Positions 34,741-42,862 of a stretch of 64,000 bases of DNA are shown here, piece after piece. How positions within the stretch are numbered: the first letter of the stretch is position 1; every line of letters begins with the position of its first letter. The notes beneath the pieces were generated by a model, which saw only the letters and a list, made by a program, of their open reading frames with translations, was not told where the DNA came from and did no database searches. The translations under genes were made by a program, and so were the position numbers. Origin of the DNA: Streptomyces radiopugnans (GTDB taxonomy: Bacteria; Actinomycetota; Actinomycetes; Streptomycetales; Streptomycetaceae); contig NZ_FOET01000003.1 in assembly GCF_900110735.1 (NCBI RefSeq), positions 62,001 to 126,000 of the forward strand, read 5' to 3'.

Positions 34741-34819
34741 GCAGCGGTCCTCGGTTTCGCGCGGCGCACGGGGGACGGCGCGCGGAGGGCGGCCGGTCGT
34801 CCACCCCGAAGCCCGGGCG

Positions 34820-35293
34820 TCAGGGCGTCAGGGCCTCGTGCGGCTTCCCGTTCCCTCGGGCGCCCGTGCGGAGGGCGTCCAGCGACCAGCGGCCGGGGCC
34901 GAGGGCGGCTATCAGCAGAAAGGCCCAGCAGAACAGCGCGGAGGGCTCGCCGCCGTTCTCGATGGGGAACAGGCCCTCGGGCTGGTGCACGACGAAGTAC
35001 GCGTAGGCCATCGAGCCGGAGCAGACCACGGCCGCGGTCCGGGTCCCGAGGCCGGCCGCCACCAGGAGGCCGCCGGCGAGCTGGATGACCGCGGCCCACC
35101 AGGAGGGCCACTGGCCGGCGTCCGGGACGCGGCCGCCGTGCGGGCCGCCGAGCACGTCGAAGAGGGTGGCCGCGCCGTGGCAGGCGAAGAGGAAGCCGAC
35201 GACGACTCGGAAGAGTCCGATGACGTGGTCGCGGCCTCCGTCCAGCAGGGCCAGGGGGGCGGCGGCCGGGACGGCGGTGGCCTTCCTTCGCAT
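34820..35293 (-). CDS. DoxX-family membrane protein
   Basis: A 157-residue DoxX protein with four membrane spans: GLFRVVVGFLFACHGAATLF, WAAVIQLAGGLLVAAGLG, AAVVCSGSMAYAYFVVHQPE and CWAFLLIAALGPG. The family acts in membrane redox or stress protection, and some members complex with SseA and SodA. The ATG at 35293 follows CCAGGAG. Two DasR-type sites 81-135 bp upstream suggest control by the GlcNAc-responsive repressor DasR. A terminator follows. Confidence 0.85.
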   Translation of the reverse strand: MRRKATAVPAAAPLALLDGGRDHVIGLFRVVVGFLFACHGAATLFDVLGGPHGGRVPDAGQWPSWWAAVIQLAGGLLVAAGLGTRTAAVVCSGSMAYAYFVVHQPEGLFPIENGGEPSALFCWAFLLIAALGPGRWSLDALRTGARGNGKPHEALTP

Positions 35294-35373
35294 GGTGTGC
35301 TCCTGGGGTGGGGGGTCCGCGAGCTTTCCGGACATGCGACGAGGTGTGACTGGACGGTGCCAGACCGACGGGC

Positions 35374-35389
35374 ATTGGTCTAGACCTAG
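35374..35389. promoter_or_regulatory. DasR-responsive-like element, site 1
   Basis: ATTGGTCTAGACCTAG contains the perfect palindrome GGTCTAGACC at 35377-35386. The DasR consensus from literature is about AGTGGTCTAGACCACT, so the central 10 bases match exactly. Confidence 0.6.
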
Positions 35390-35412
35390 CGCACCGTAGA
35401 CCCGCGCCGACC

Positions 35413-35428
35413 GGTTGTCTAGACCACT
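35413..35428. promoter_or_regulatory. DasR-responsive-like element, site 2
   Basis: GGTTGTCTAGACCACT matches the DasR consensus at 13 of 16 positions, with an intact right half TCTAGACCACT. Its centre is 39 bp from site 1. Confidence 0.6.
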
Positions 35429-35536
35429 CGCGCGTACGTCCGCCCCCGCCCGTCTCCGTCCGTCCCCATCCGCCCCCCGGGCCCCGCGGGCCGCGGCCGC
35501 GCCGGGGTCCCGGTGCGGCCGCGGCCCGCGGGCGCC

Positions 35537-36946
35537 TCAGCGCGGCGGCCCGGCGGCCTTCGGTGTCCGGCGGGCGAACACGGCCAGCCGCAGCACCAGG
35601 AACCGCACCACGGTGACCGTGACGTACGCGGCGGCCAGCACCAGGGCCTCCGCGGCGGGGGTCGGGTCGTCCGCGATCTGCCGGTAGCCCAGGACCGCGG
35701 CCCCCGTCAGCAGATAGCCGAACACGAAGAGCAGCCCGGCGCCGACGTGGGCGCGGACCGGGCCCGTGGCGGACCCGCGGAAGGTCAGCCGCCGGTTCGC
35801 CTCGGTGTTGGCGAGGGTGAGCACCGTCTGCGCCACCAGATTGGCCACCAGCGGCGGCCACCAGGTCCGCAGCAGCCAGTAGAGCAGGGCGTGCCCGACC
35901 GTCGAGGCGATCCCGATGGCGATGAAGCAGCTCAGCTCCCAGGTCAGGGCGCCGCGTCCGCCCCGGTCCGCGACCACCGCGTCGGGGTGCTCGGCCACCG
36001 GTCCGGGGCGGGGCGGCAGCTCCGCGACCGCGTCCCCCGCGGACTTCATCCGCGCCACGCGCCACAGGCCCCGCAGGTCCTTGACCGCGGTGCCCACCAG
36101 GTCGACCCGGGTGTCCAGGTCCTCGACCCAGTCGACCGGCACCTCGTGCACCCGCAGGCCGTTGTGGTCGGCCAGCAGCAGCAGCTCGGTGTCGAAGAAG
36201 AAGCCGTCGTCCCGGGTCAGCTCCAGCAGCGGCCGCAGCACCTCGGTCCGGGCCGCCTTGAAGCCGCACTGGCCGTCGCTGAACCGGACGCCGTGGGTGA
36301 GGCGTATGAGCGCGTTGTACGAGCGGGAGACGAACTCGCGGCGCAGCCCGCGCAGGGTGCGGGCGCCCGGGGCCAGCCTGCTGCCGATGGCCAGGTCGGA
36401 GTGGCCGTTGGCCAGCGGGGCTATGAGGGGCAGCAGACCGTCCAGGCCGGTGGACAGGTCCACGTCCATGTACGCGACGATGTCCGCGTCGCTGGCGCCC
36501 CAGACGGTGCGCAGCGCCACCCCCTTCCCCTTGCGGTCGAGGTGGACCACCCCCACGCCCGGCAGCTCGGCGGCCAGTTCGCGGGCCACCTCCAGGGTGC
36601 GGTCGGTGCTGGCGTTGTCCGCGACGGTGATGCGCCACGGGTAGGGCAGCTCGTCGCGGAGCCGTGCGTGCAGGGTGCGCAGGCAGCCGGGCAGGGCCCG
36701 CTCCTCGTTGTACACCGGGACGACGATCTCGACGGTGGCGGTGCCCCGGGCGGCGCGGGGGAAGCGGACGGAGCTCTGGAACGGCCCCGTCCGTAAGGCG
36801 GTCGGCTCGGAGAGGACGGACTCGGGGACGGCGGGCTGGGAGGGGACGGACTCGGAGGGTGCGGGCCGGGAGGGTGCGGACCCGGACGCGGTGACCGGCC
36901 GGCCGGCGGCTCCGGCGGCGGTGGTGCCGTGGGAGGTGTTCACCAT
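35537..36946 (-). CDS. GT2 glycosyltransferase fused to a GtrA-like membrane domain
   Basis: A 469-residue fusion. Residues 1-55 are a Ser/Pro repeat segment (PSRPAPSESVPSQPAVPE). Residues 70-300 are a DPM1-like GT2 domain: VEIVVPVYNEERALPGCLR, DNASTDRTLEVAREL, then YMDVDLSTGLDGLLPLI with the DxD metal motif, then GSRLAPGARTLRGLRREFVS. Residues 340-465 are a GtrA-like domain with four spans (FIAIGIASTVGHALLYWLL onward). It should make and flip polyprenyl-phosphate sugar at the membrane. A GT87 gene upstream could use the product. GT2 and GtrA are often separate genes. Confidence 0.88.
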   Translation of the reverse strand: MVNTSHGTTAAGAAGRPVTASGSAPSRPAPSESVPSQPAVPESVLSEPTALRTGPFQSSVRFPRAARGTATVEIVVPVYNEERALPGCLRTLHARLRDELPYPWRITVADNASTDRTLEVARELAAELPGVGVVHLDRKGKGVALRTVWGASDADIVAYMDVDLSTGLDGLLPLIAPLANGHSDLAIGSRLAPGARTLRGLRREFVSRSYNALIRLTHGVRFSDGQCGFKAARTEVLRPLLELTRDDGFFFDTELLLLADHNGLRVHEVPVDWVEDLDTRVDLVGTAVKDLRGLWRVARMKSAGDAVAELPPRPGPVAEHPDAVVADRGGRGALTWELSCFIAIGIASTVGHALLYWLLRTWWPPLVANLVAQTVLTLANTEANRRLTFRGSATGPVRAHVGAGLLFVFGYLLTGAAVLGYRQIADDPTPAAEALVLAAAYVTVTVVRFLVLRLAVFARRTPKAAGPPR

Positions 36947-36995
36947 GACTCCTCGTGTGGGTGCGGTGGACGTGCGGGCCTGCCGCGTCGAAGCC

Positions 36996-37029
36996 GGAAG
37001 GGCGGGGGCCGCTCGGCCCCCGCCCTTCC
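36996..37029. terminator. Hairpin terminator
   Basis: A perfect 15-bp stem (36996-37010 with 37015-37029) with a GCTC loop, between the GT87 gene and the GT2-GtrA gene, both on the minus strand. Confidence 0.75.
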
Positions 37030-37081
37030 GTCGCCTCCGCGGAGGAGCGCGGGATCGGCGCCCGGCTCCGTGCCCGCTCTG

Positions 37082-38455
37082 TCAGGTGGTGCCGGCTCCG
37101 GCACGCTCGTGGACGGTGTCCCCGCCCTTCCCGGCCCCTTCCGGGGCGCGGCCCGGCCCGGCCCCGTGCCCGGTGCCGTCCGCGGAGGACACGGAGGGCG
37201 CGGGGGAGGCGGGGGGCGCGGCACCGTCCGCGTCCGGCAGGTTCCTCCTGATCCACAGGGGCCCGAGGGCGAGCAGCGCGAGACCGGTGAGCGGGTACGC
37301 CGCGGCCACCACCTGCTCCCACGCCGCCAGGGCCATCGGGGCCGGCGGGGACTCCTGGATGCCCACGAGCATGAAGACCCGGACAGTGAAGACGGCCACC
37401 AGTACCGCCGTGGCCGCGGCCAGCGGCAGGGAACGCGTCCGGTGGGACCGGACGGCCAGCCAGACGAGCAGCGGGATCACGTAGACCCAGTGGTGCTCCC
37501 AGCTCACGGGCGAGACCAGCAGGCCGGTGACCGCGATCGCCGAGAACCCCAGGAGGTCGGAGCCGCGGCGGAACGCGAAGAGCGCCACGGCCGTCCCCCA
37601 CAGCCCGACCACCGCCATGACCAGCAGCCACCAGCTCGTGAACTGCTCGCTGGACAGCGCCCGCGCCATCGCGCCGGCCAGGGACTGGTTGGGGGTGTCG
37701 AAGACGCCGCCCGCGCGGGAGGAGTGGAACACCAGGCCGCCCCAGTACCGTGCCGCGTCCTCCGGCAGGACCAGGAAGCCGACGGCCACGGTGGCCAGGA
37801 AGGCGGCCAGCGCGTTGCGGGCCGCGGCCCAGCGCCGGGTGACGAGGAGGTAGACGATGAAGATCAGCGGGGTGATCTTCAGTCCCGCCGCGATGCCGAT
37901 GCCGACCCCCCGCAGGCGGTCGGAGCGGCGGCTGAAGTCCAGCAGCACGAGCAGCAGCAGGAACATGTTGATCTGGCCCGCTATGAGCTGGATCCGCACG
38001 GGGAGCAGGCAGGCCGCGAGGACGAGGCCGACGACGGTCAGCACCGACCGGGTCCGGTCGTCGCGCACGCCGGCGATGCCCAGCGACAGCCACACCACGG
38101 CGCCGAGGGCCACCAGCGAGGCGCTGTTCCAGACCAGGGAGGCGGCGCCCACGGGCAGGAAGGACAGGGGGACGAAGAAGAGCAGTGCGGTCAGGGGCGG
38201 GTACAGGTAGGGCATCTCCCCGTACAGGGGGGAGATGATGACGAGGTCGTAGAGGGAGGCGCCCTCGCGGACGGTCTCGCCGCTGGCCAGGTAGACGGTC
38301 AGGTCGACCGTCCACCGCTGGCTCCAGTAGTCGTCGCGGGTGTAGATCCAGGACGCGGCCAGGGCCAGCGCCACCGAGACCGCGACGACGGCGGACCAGG
38401 TGAGCAGCGTGCGGCGGTCTCCGCGGCGTCCGGGGGACACGGGGGTCGGGGTCAT
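37082..38455 (-). CDS. GT87-family integral membrane glycosyltransferase
   Basis: A 457-residue polytopic protein, about ten spans, of the GT87 (DUF2029) type: polyprenyl-phosphate-mannose-dependent mannosyltransferases of the PimE group. Seen: an Asp in the first external loop (WTVDLTVYLASGETVREGAS), PYLYPPLTALLFFVPLSFL, LRGVGIGIAAGLKITPLIF and SPVSWEHHWVYVIPLL. The C-terminus is a long hydrophilic tail of low complexity. It acts on the outer face of the membrane, adding sugars to lipids or proteins. It is followed by a terminator, then the GT2 gene that could supply its donor. Confidence 0.85.
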   Translation of the reverse strand: MTPTPVSPGRRGDRRTLLTWSAVVAVSVALALAASWIYTRDDYWSQRWTVDLTVYLASGETVREGASLYDLVIISPLYGEMPYLYPPLTALLFFVPLSFLPVGAASLVWNSASLVALGAVVWLSLGIAGVRDDRTRSVLTVVGLVLAACLLPVRIQLIAGQINMFLLLLVLLDFSRRSDRLRGVGIGIAAGLKITPLIFIVYLLVTRRWAAARNALAAFLATVAVGFLVLPEDAARYWGGLVFHSSRAGGVFDTPNQSLAGAMARALSSEQFTSWWLLVMAVVGLWGTAVALFAFRRGSDLLGFSAIAVTGLLVSPVSWEHHWVYVIPLLVWLAVRSHRTRSLPLAAATAVLVAVFTVRVFMLVGIQESPPAPMALAAWEQVVAAAYPLTGLALLALGPLWIRRNLPDADGAAPPASPAPSVSSADGTGHGAGPGRAPEGAGKGGDTVHERAGAGTT

Positions 38456-38490
38456 CGTGCCGCCTCTTCGGGGTTCCGGGTCCGCCGCGC

Positions 38491-39189
38491 TCAGGCGGGG
38501 ATGTCCTGGCCGGTGGCGTCGGCGACGAGCGAACCCCTGGCCGTGGTGTCACGGCTCTCGAACAGGCGCGGGTGCGCCCGGCGTATGCCGCCCACGACCA
38601 GGTCGTAGGGGAAGTCGTCGAACTCGCCGTGCGAGCGGATGAACTCCATGTGCCTGCGCCCCTCCTCGTCGTAGGGGTGGTACATGCTGTCGCCGCGGCC
38701 GTCGAACTCCAGCGGTTTGATCTTGTAGAGGCGGCACAGCAGCGCGTTGAACACGGGCGTCACCTTCACCCACTTCCCTTCCAGCAGGAGGGTGGTGAGG
38801 CTGTGGAAGGTGAAGACCCGGCCGCCCATCAGCTCCTCCAGCTTCGGGGAGGCCAGGTGGTTGCGGACGTCGCCGTAGTAGAGGCGGCTGGGTACGCCAA
38901 CCGCCCGCATGGCCGCCGCGTACACGATGGACTTGTGGACGCAGAAGCCCATTCCGCGTTCGATGACGGAGCTGGCCTTCAGGCCTTCGCGGGAGAGGTC
39001 GGCCCCGTAGACCTCGTAGTGGATGCCGTCGCGTACCTCGTAGTAGAGGGCGCGGGCCCGCTCGATGTCGCTCATCCCCCTGCCGCCGTCCGGCAGCACC
39101 CGGTGGACGAGGGCCTGTACGGCGTCGCTGTCGTGGTCGAGGAACTCGGTGGCCCGCAGCAGGCGGTCACCGGCGGTCGGTGCGGTCAT
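38491..39189 (-). CDS. Transglutaminase-like protein of the C-nucleoside cluster
   Basis: A 232-residue transglutaminase-like protein. The Cys is in GFCVHKSIVYAAAMRAVGVP (Cys83) and the His in FTFHSLTTLLL (His129). At the position of the third residue (Trp-x-x-x-Asp) it has Thr144 in KWVKVTPVFN, a feature of one branch of the family. The gene starts 12 bp after the dehydrogenase stop, so it is in that operon. In other clusters, transglutaminase-like enzymes join or release amine and carrier-bound acyl groups (AdmF of andrimid is one). A release or amide-forming role is possible; the substrate is unknown. Confidence 0.78.
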   Translation of the reverse strand: MTAPTAGDRLLRATEFLDHDSDAVQALVHRVLPDGGRGMSDIERARALYYEVRDGIHYEVYGADLSREGLKASSVIERGMGFCVHKSIVYAAAMRAVGVPSRLYYGDVRNHLASPKLEELMGGRVFTFHSLTTLLLEGKWVKVTPVFNALLCRLYKIKPLEFDGRGDSMYHPYDEEGRRHMEFIRSHGEFDDFPYDLVVGGIRRAHPRLFESRDTTARGSLVADATGQDIPA

Positions 39190-39201
39190 GGCGGTGTCTC
39201 C

Positions 39202-40341
39202 TCACAGTCCGATCATGGTCGCGATGCGCTGGCGCTGGATCTCGGAGGTACCGGAGTAGATGGTTCCGGCGACCGCGTTGCGCAGGTCCTTCTCCAGGCC
39301 GTACTCGGCCGTGTAGCCGTAGCCGCCGAAGATCTGGACGGCGGCGAGCGCGGTGCTGACGTTGCTCTCGCTGACCACCAGCTTGCTGATGGCGATGTCG
39401 ACGGTGGCGTTCTTGCCGGAGTGGAGCTTGTGCGCCGTGTCGTAGAGCCACTTGCGGGACGTCTCGACGGCCATCGTCATCTCGACGATCTTGTTGGCGA
39501 CCGACTGGTAGGAGCCGATCGGCTGCCCGAACTGGGTGCGCGTGCGGGCGTACTCCACACAGCGCTCCAGCCGGTGCTGCATCTCGCCGAGGTTGATGAC
39601 GAAGGAGCACAGGATCTCCCACTTCATCACGTGGTCCAGGATCAGGAACCCGGCGCCGGGGGACCCTACGACGTTGGCCGCGGGGACCCGGCAGTCGTCG
39701 AGGAACAGCTCACTCAGCGGGGAGGTGCGCAGCCCCATCTTGGCGATGGGGCGGCCCACCGACAGGCCCGGTGTGCCGCGTTCCACCAGGAACGCGGTGA
39801 GCGCCGCCGGGCTGCCCTTCCGCCCGGTGCGGGCGTAGACGACGAACACGTCGGCCACCGGGCCGTTGGTCACGAACGCCTTGCCGCCGTTCAGTACGTA
39901 CTCGTCGCCGTCGCGCACCGCCGTGGTGCGCATCGACATAACGTCCGATCCGCCCTCCGGCTCGGTGATGGCGTGGGCGCCGATCAGCGAGCCGTCGCAG
40001 ACGCGCGGCAGGAAGCGCCGCTTCAGTTCCGCCGAGCCGAAGCGCTGGAGCGGGATGCCCGTGCTCACCATGTGCGTCGAGGCGGAGAAGCACAGGCCGC
40101 CGTCCCGGCAGGCGTTGCCCAGCCCCTCCAGCACGTACATCGTGGTGGGCAGGGACTGGTCGAGACCGCCCCACTCCGTGCCGAAGGGAAGCCCCAGCAG
40201 GCCCGTCTCCCGCAGCAGTTTCCACGCGCCGGCGGAGAACTCGCCGCCGGCGTCCCGCTCGACGTGTCCCTCGCCGAGCACCGGGCCCAGCCGCTCGGCC
40301 GCCGCGCGCAACTCGCGCTGCTCATCGTTCCACGCTGTCAC
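39202..40341 (-). CDS. Acyl-CoA-dehydrogenase-like flavoenzyme, probably acting on a carrier-bound amino acid
   Basis: A 379-residue acyl-CoA dehydrogenase fold: HAITEPEGGSDVMSMRTTAV, VLNGGKAFVTNGPVADVF, VQIFGGYGYTAEYGLEKDLR. Members that work on carrier-protein-bound proline (PltE and RedW types) oxidise the ring to pyrrole. Here the usual Glu of YEGT is Ser (IYSGTSEIQ), so the base must be elsewhere. The gene lies beside a free adenylation enzyme and a transglutaminase-like gene. I infer that it removes hydrogens from a cyclised, carrier-bound aminoacyl ring. The GTG at 40341, after AAGGAG, is used. Confidence 0.82.
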   Translation of the reverse strand: MTAWNDEQRELRAAAERLGPVLGEGHVERDAGGEFSAGAWKLLRETGLLGLPFGTEWGGLDQSLPTTMYVLEGLGNACRDGGLCFSASTHMVSTGIPLQRFGSAELKRRFLPRVCDGSLIGAHAITEPEGGSDVMSMRTTAVRDGDEYVLNGGKAFVTNGPVADVFVVYARTGRKGSPAALTAFLVERGTPGLSVGRPIAKMGLRTSPLSELFLDDCRVPAANVVGSPGAGFLILDHVMKWEILCSFVINLGEMQHRLERCVEYARTRTQFGQPIGSYQSVANKIVEMTMAVETSRKWLYDTAHKLHSGKNATVDIAISKLVVSESNVSTALAAVQIFGGYGYTAEYGLEKDLRNAVAGTIYSGTSEIQRQRIATMIGL

Positions 40342-40356
40342 TCCGCATCTCCTTCG

Positions 40357-40383
40357 TCGGTTCCGTCGGTTCCGTCGGTTCCA
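40357..40383. repeat. Three tandem 9-bp repeats
   Basis: TCGGTTCCG occurs three times in tandem (the last ends in A) in the gap between the adenylation gene and the dehydrogenase gene, just upstream of the latter. It may be slippage DNA or a regulatory spacer. Confidence 0.45.
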
Positions 40384-40439
40384 CCGGTGCGCCGACTCCG
40401 TGGTGCCGGCCGGGCGGCGCCGGCGGGGCGGTCTCGCGC

Positions 40440-41960
40440 TCACGCGGTGGCGGCCGCCCCCGGGGCCGGTTCGGGGGCCGGTTCGGGGGCCGGTTGCGGA
40501 CTCCGGGCCCGGCGCAGCGCGTTGCGGTCCACCTTTCCGGTGGAGGTCACGGGCAGCGGCTCGTCCGTGATCTCGAAGACCGCGGGGATCGCGGTCCTGG
40601 GCAGCGCGGCCGCGCAGTGGACGCGCAGCCCGAGGCTGTTCAGCCCCGAGCCGGGCGTGCGGCGCACCACGGCGCACAGCACGTTGTCCCCGGCGGCGTC
40701 CGGCACCGCCAGCACGGCCGCCTCGCCGACCTGGGGGTGGTCCATGACGACCCTCTCCACCTCCGCGAGGTTGGTGCGCACCCCGCGGACCTTCACCTGG
40801 TGGTCGCCCCGACCGGTCAGGAACACCAGCCCCCGCTCGTCGCGGCGCACCAGGTCGCCGGTGCGGAACCAGCCGTCGCGCCACCGCTCCCGGCCCGGTG
40901 TCCGGCCGAGGTAGCCGTGCGCCTGGAAGGGGGTCGCCACCACCAGCTCCCCGGAGCCCGCGCCGGTCACCGTCCGGCCCTCGTCGTCCACGATGCGCGC
41001 GCCGACGCCGTCGATGGGCCCGCCGATCGGCACCGCCGCGCCCGAACCGATCTCCTCGGGGGTGATGCGGTGCAGGAAGCTGTCGTTGGTCTCGGTGCAG
41101 CCGTAGACGTTCCACAGCCGGGCGCCGGGGAACGTCGCGGCGATCCGCTCCAGCAGGCCGGGCGGGGCGGCGTCCCCGGTGAGCAGCACGTCCCTCGCCT
41201 CGGGGAAGACCAGGCCGCGCACGGCCGCCACCTCGGTGACGAGCCGGAAGAACAGCGGCACCGCCTGGAGCACGTGGGGCGCGCGGGAGACGCACAGGTC
41301 GGCCAGGCGCACCCCGTCCACCCCGTGGTCGGGGTCGACGAGTTCGGCGCAGCCGCCCGCCGCGAGCGTGGCCCACACGTCCAGCAGGCAGAGGTCGAAG
41401 TTGAGCGGGGCGTAGTTGAGCACCCGTGTTCCGGGGCCGATGCCGAAGCGGCCCGCCGCCCAGGACATGAAGCGGTCGGCGCCCAGGGAGTCGAGCACCA
41501 CCGTCTTGGGCGTGCCGGTCGACCCGGAGGTGGTCAACAGCAGGCCCGCGCCGGGCGGGAGGTCCCCGCCGCCGTCCGGCGCGGCGCCGGACGGGCGCGA
41601 CACGACGGCGGGAGGACCTCCCGGACCGGCCTCGCCGGCGCTCAGGACGTGTGTGCAGCCCGCCTGCGCGCACAGGGAGGCGAGCGCCTGCGCGCCCAGA
41701 CCGGCGGACGGCAGCAGGACCCGCCGTCCGGCCCGGAAGCAGGCGATGAGGAGCGCGACGGTCTCCGGCGACTTCCGCGCGGGCACGCACACCGGCGCGC
41801 CGTCGGCGATCCGCAGGGACACCAGCTCCGCGTGGGCGGCGTCGGCCCAGGCGGACAGCTCCGCGTACCGCAGTACGCGGCCGTGCCAGGACAGGGCCGG
41901 GGCGTCCGGCCGGGTCCGCGCCTGTTCGGCGAAGAGTTCCACGAACGATCGGGACGGCAT
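40440..41960 (-). CDS. Stand-alone adenylation enzyme (NRPS-type)
   Basis: A 506-residue adenylate-forming enzyme with the NRPS core motifs: TTSGSTGTPK (A3), LNFDLCLLDVW (A4, with the Asp that binds the alpha-amino group), NVYGCTE (A5), GWFRTGDL (A7), HQVKVRGVR (A8) and STGKVDRNAL with the A10 Lys. No carrier or condensation domain is attached, so it must load the separate carrier encoded at 46552. A hand-derived pocket code is D-L-L-Q-L-G-V-D-S-K. It shares L, G and V at three positions with a known glutamine code, so Gln is plausible. The C-terminus is an Ala/Pro/Glu repeat. Confidence 0.88.
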   Translation of the reverse strand: MPSRSFVELFAEQARTRPDAPALSWHGRVLRYAELSAWADAAHAELVSLRIADGAPVCVPARKSPETVALLIACFRAGRRVLLPSAGLGAQALASLCAQAGCTHVLSAGEAGPGGPPAVVSRPSGAAPDGGGDLPPGAGLLLTTSGSTGTPKTVVLDSLGADRFMSWAAGRFGIGPGTRVLNYAPLNFDLCLLDVWATLAAGGCAELVDPDHGVDGVRLADLCVSRAPHVLQAVPLFFRLVTEVAAVRGLVFPEARDVLLTGDAAPPGLLERIAATFPGARLWNVYGCTETNDSFLHRITPEEIGSGAAVPIGGPIDGVGARIVDDEGRTVTGAGSGELVVATPFQAHGYLGRTPGRERWRDGWFRTGDLVRRDERGLVFLTGRGDHQVKVRGVRTNLAEVERVVMDHPQVGEAAVLAVPDAAGDNVLCAVVRRTPGSGLNSLGLRVHCAAALPRTAIPAVFEITDEPLPVTSTGKVDRNALRRARSPQPAPEPAPEPAPGAAATA

Positions 41961-42061
41961 GGGGTCTTCCCTTCACGTCGGACGGGCGTGGCGGAGCGGC
42001 CCGGACGGACCGGCGGGGCGGGCCGTCCGGGCGGGCTCGGCCGGAGGTGCGGGACGCCGGC

Positions 42062-42862
42062 TCACACCGCGGCGGCCGGCCGGCGGCCCAGGAGCCGGCC
42101 GCCCCCGGGCACGGCGGCGTCCAGCCCGGTCAGGTCGAGCAGCTTCCACAGGCACGCCTGGTTGGAGGTCACCACCGGTACGCCCAGCTCGTCCTCCAGC
42201 GGCTCGACCGCCTCGAAGGAGCGGAACCCGCTGCCCGGTATCAGCACGCCGTCGGCGTCCTTGGGGAACCTCCCGGCGACCTGGCGGCACACCTCGTCGG
42301 GGCGCACCTCCCAGCGGCCCCCGCGGTCGAAGAGCTGGTGGCGGCGGACCTCCCGCCACTCCTCGTCGAGCTGGTACTGGAGCAGGTCCGCGGCGCCCCT
42401 GCCGGCCGCCTCCAGATAGCCGCGCGCGGCGGCGAAGGTCGGCGCGGTGAACCACGGCGGCACCACGACCAGGGGCCGTTCCACGCCGGTGGCGGCGAGG
42501 GCGCCCACGATCGCCTGGCCGGCCGTGTACACCTCGGTGCCGCCCGCCAGCTCGCGGGCCGCGGCGGTGAAGCCCTCGTCGAACTCCGGGCCGCCGAAGA
42601 AGCTGGCCGAGCCGAAGCACAGGCAGATCGCGGACAGGTCCATCCGGCCGAGCTGGCCCAGCCCCCGCCGGACGTCCGGCGACTCCACCATCTCCTTCCA
42701 GGGGGTGCCGGTGTACTCGGCGCCGCCGCTGGTCGGGCTCTCGAAGCGGGCCGCGTGGACGGTGACGCCGTCCGGCGCCATGGCCCACAGCTCGGCCTCG
42801 ACCACGGGGTCGTTGTGGATCACCAGGACCCCGAGCTGCGCCACCCAGGAGTGCCGCCTCAC
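42062..42862 (-). CDS. Asp/Glu racemase-superfamily protein (maleate isomerase / arylmalonate decarboxylase-like)
   Basis: A 266-residue protein of the two-fold Asp/Glu racemase fold. FGSASFFGGPEFDEGF and VEPLEDELGVPVVTSNQACL match its two halves. Classical members use Cys in one or both halves. Here the second-half position reads IPGSGFRS, with Gly in place of Cys, and the first-half Cys (CLCFGS) is one residue off its usual place by my alignment. The GTG start overlaps the transporter stop (GTGA), so it belongs to the cluster operon. A lyase or isomerase step on a maleate/maleimide-like compound is a guess. Confidence 0.72.
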   Translation of the reverse strand: MRRHSWVAQLGVLVIHNDPVVEAELWAMAPDGVTVHAARFESPTSGGAEYTGTPWKEMVESPDVRRGLGQLGRMDLSAICLCFGSASFFGGPEFDEGFTAAARELAGGTEVYTAGQAIVGALAATGVERPLVVVPPWFTAPTFAAARGYLEAAGRGAADLLQYQLDEEWREVRRHQLFDRGGRWEVRPDEVCRQVAGRFPKDADGVLIPGSGFRSFEAVEPLEDELGVPVVTSNQACLWKLLDLTGLDAAVPGGGRLLGRRPAAAV

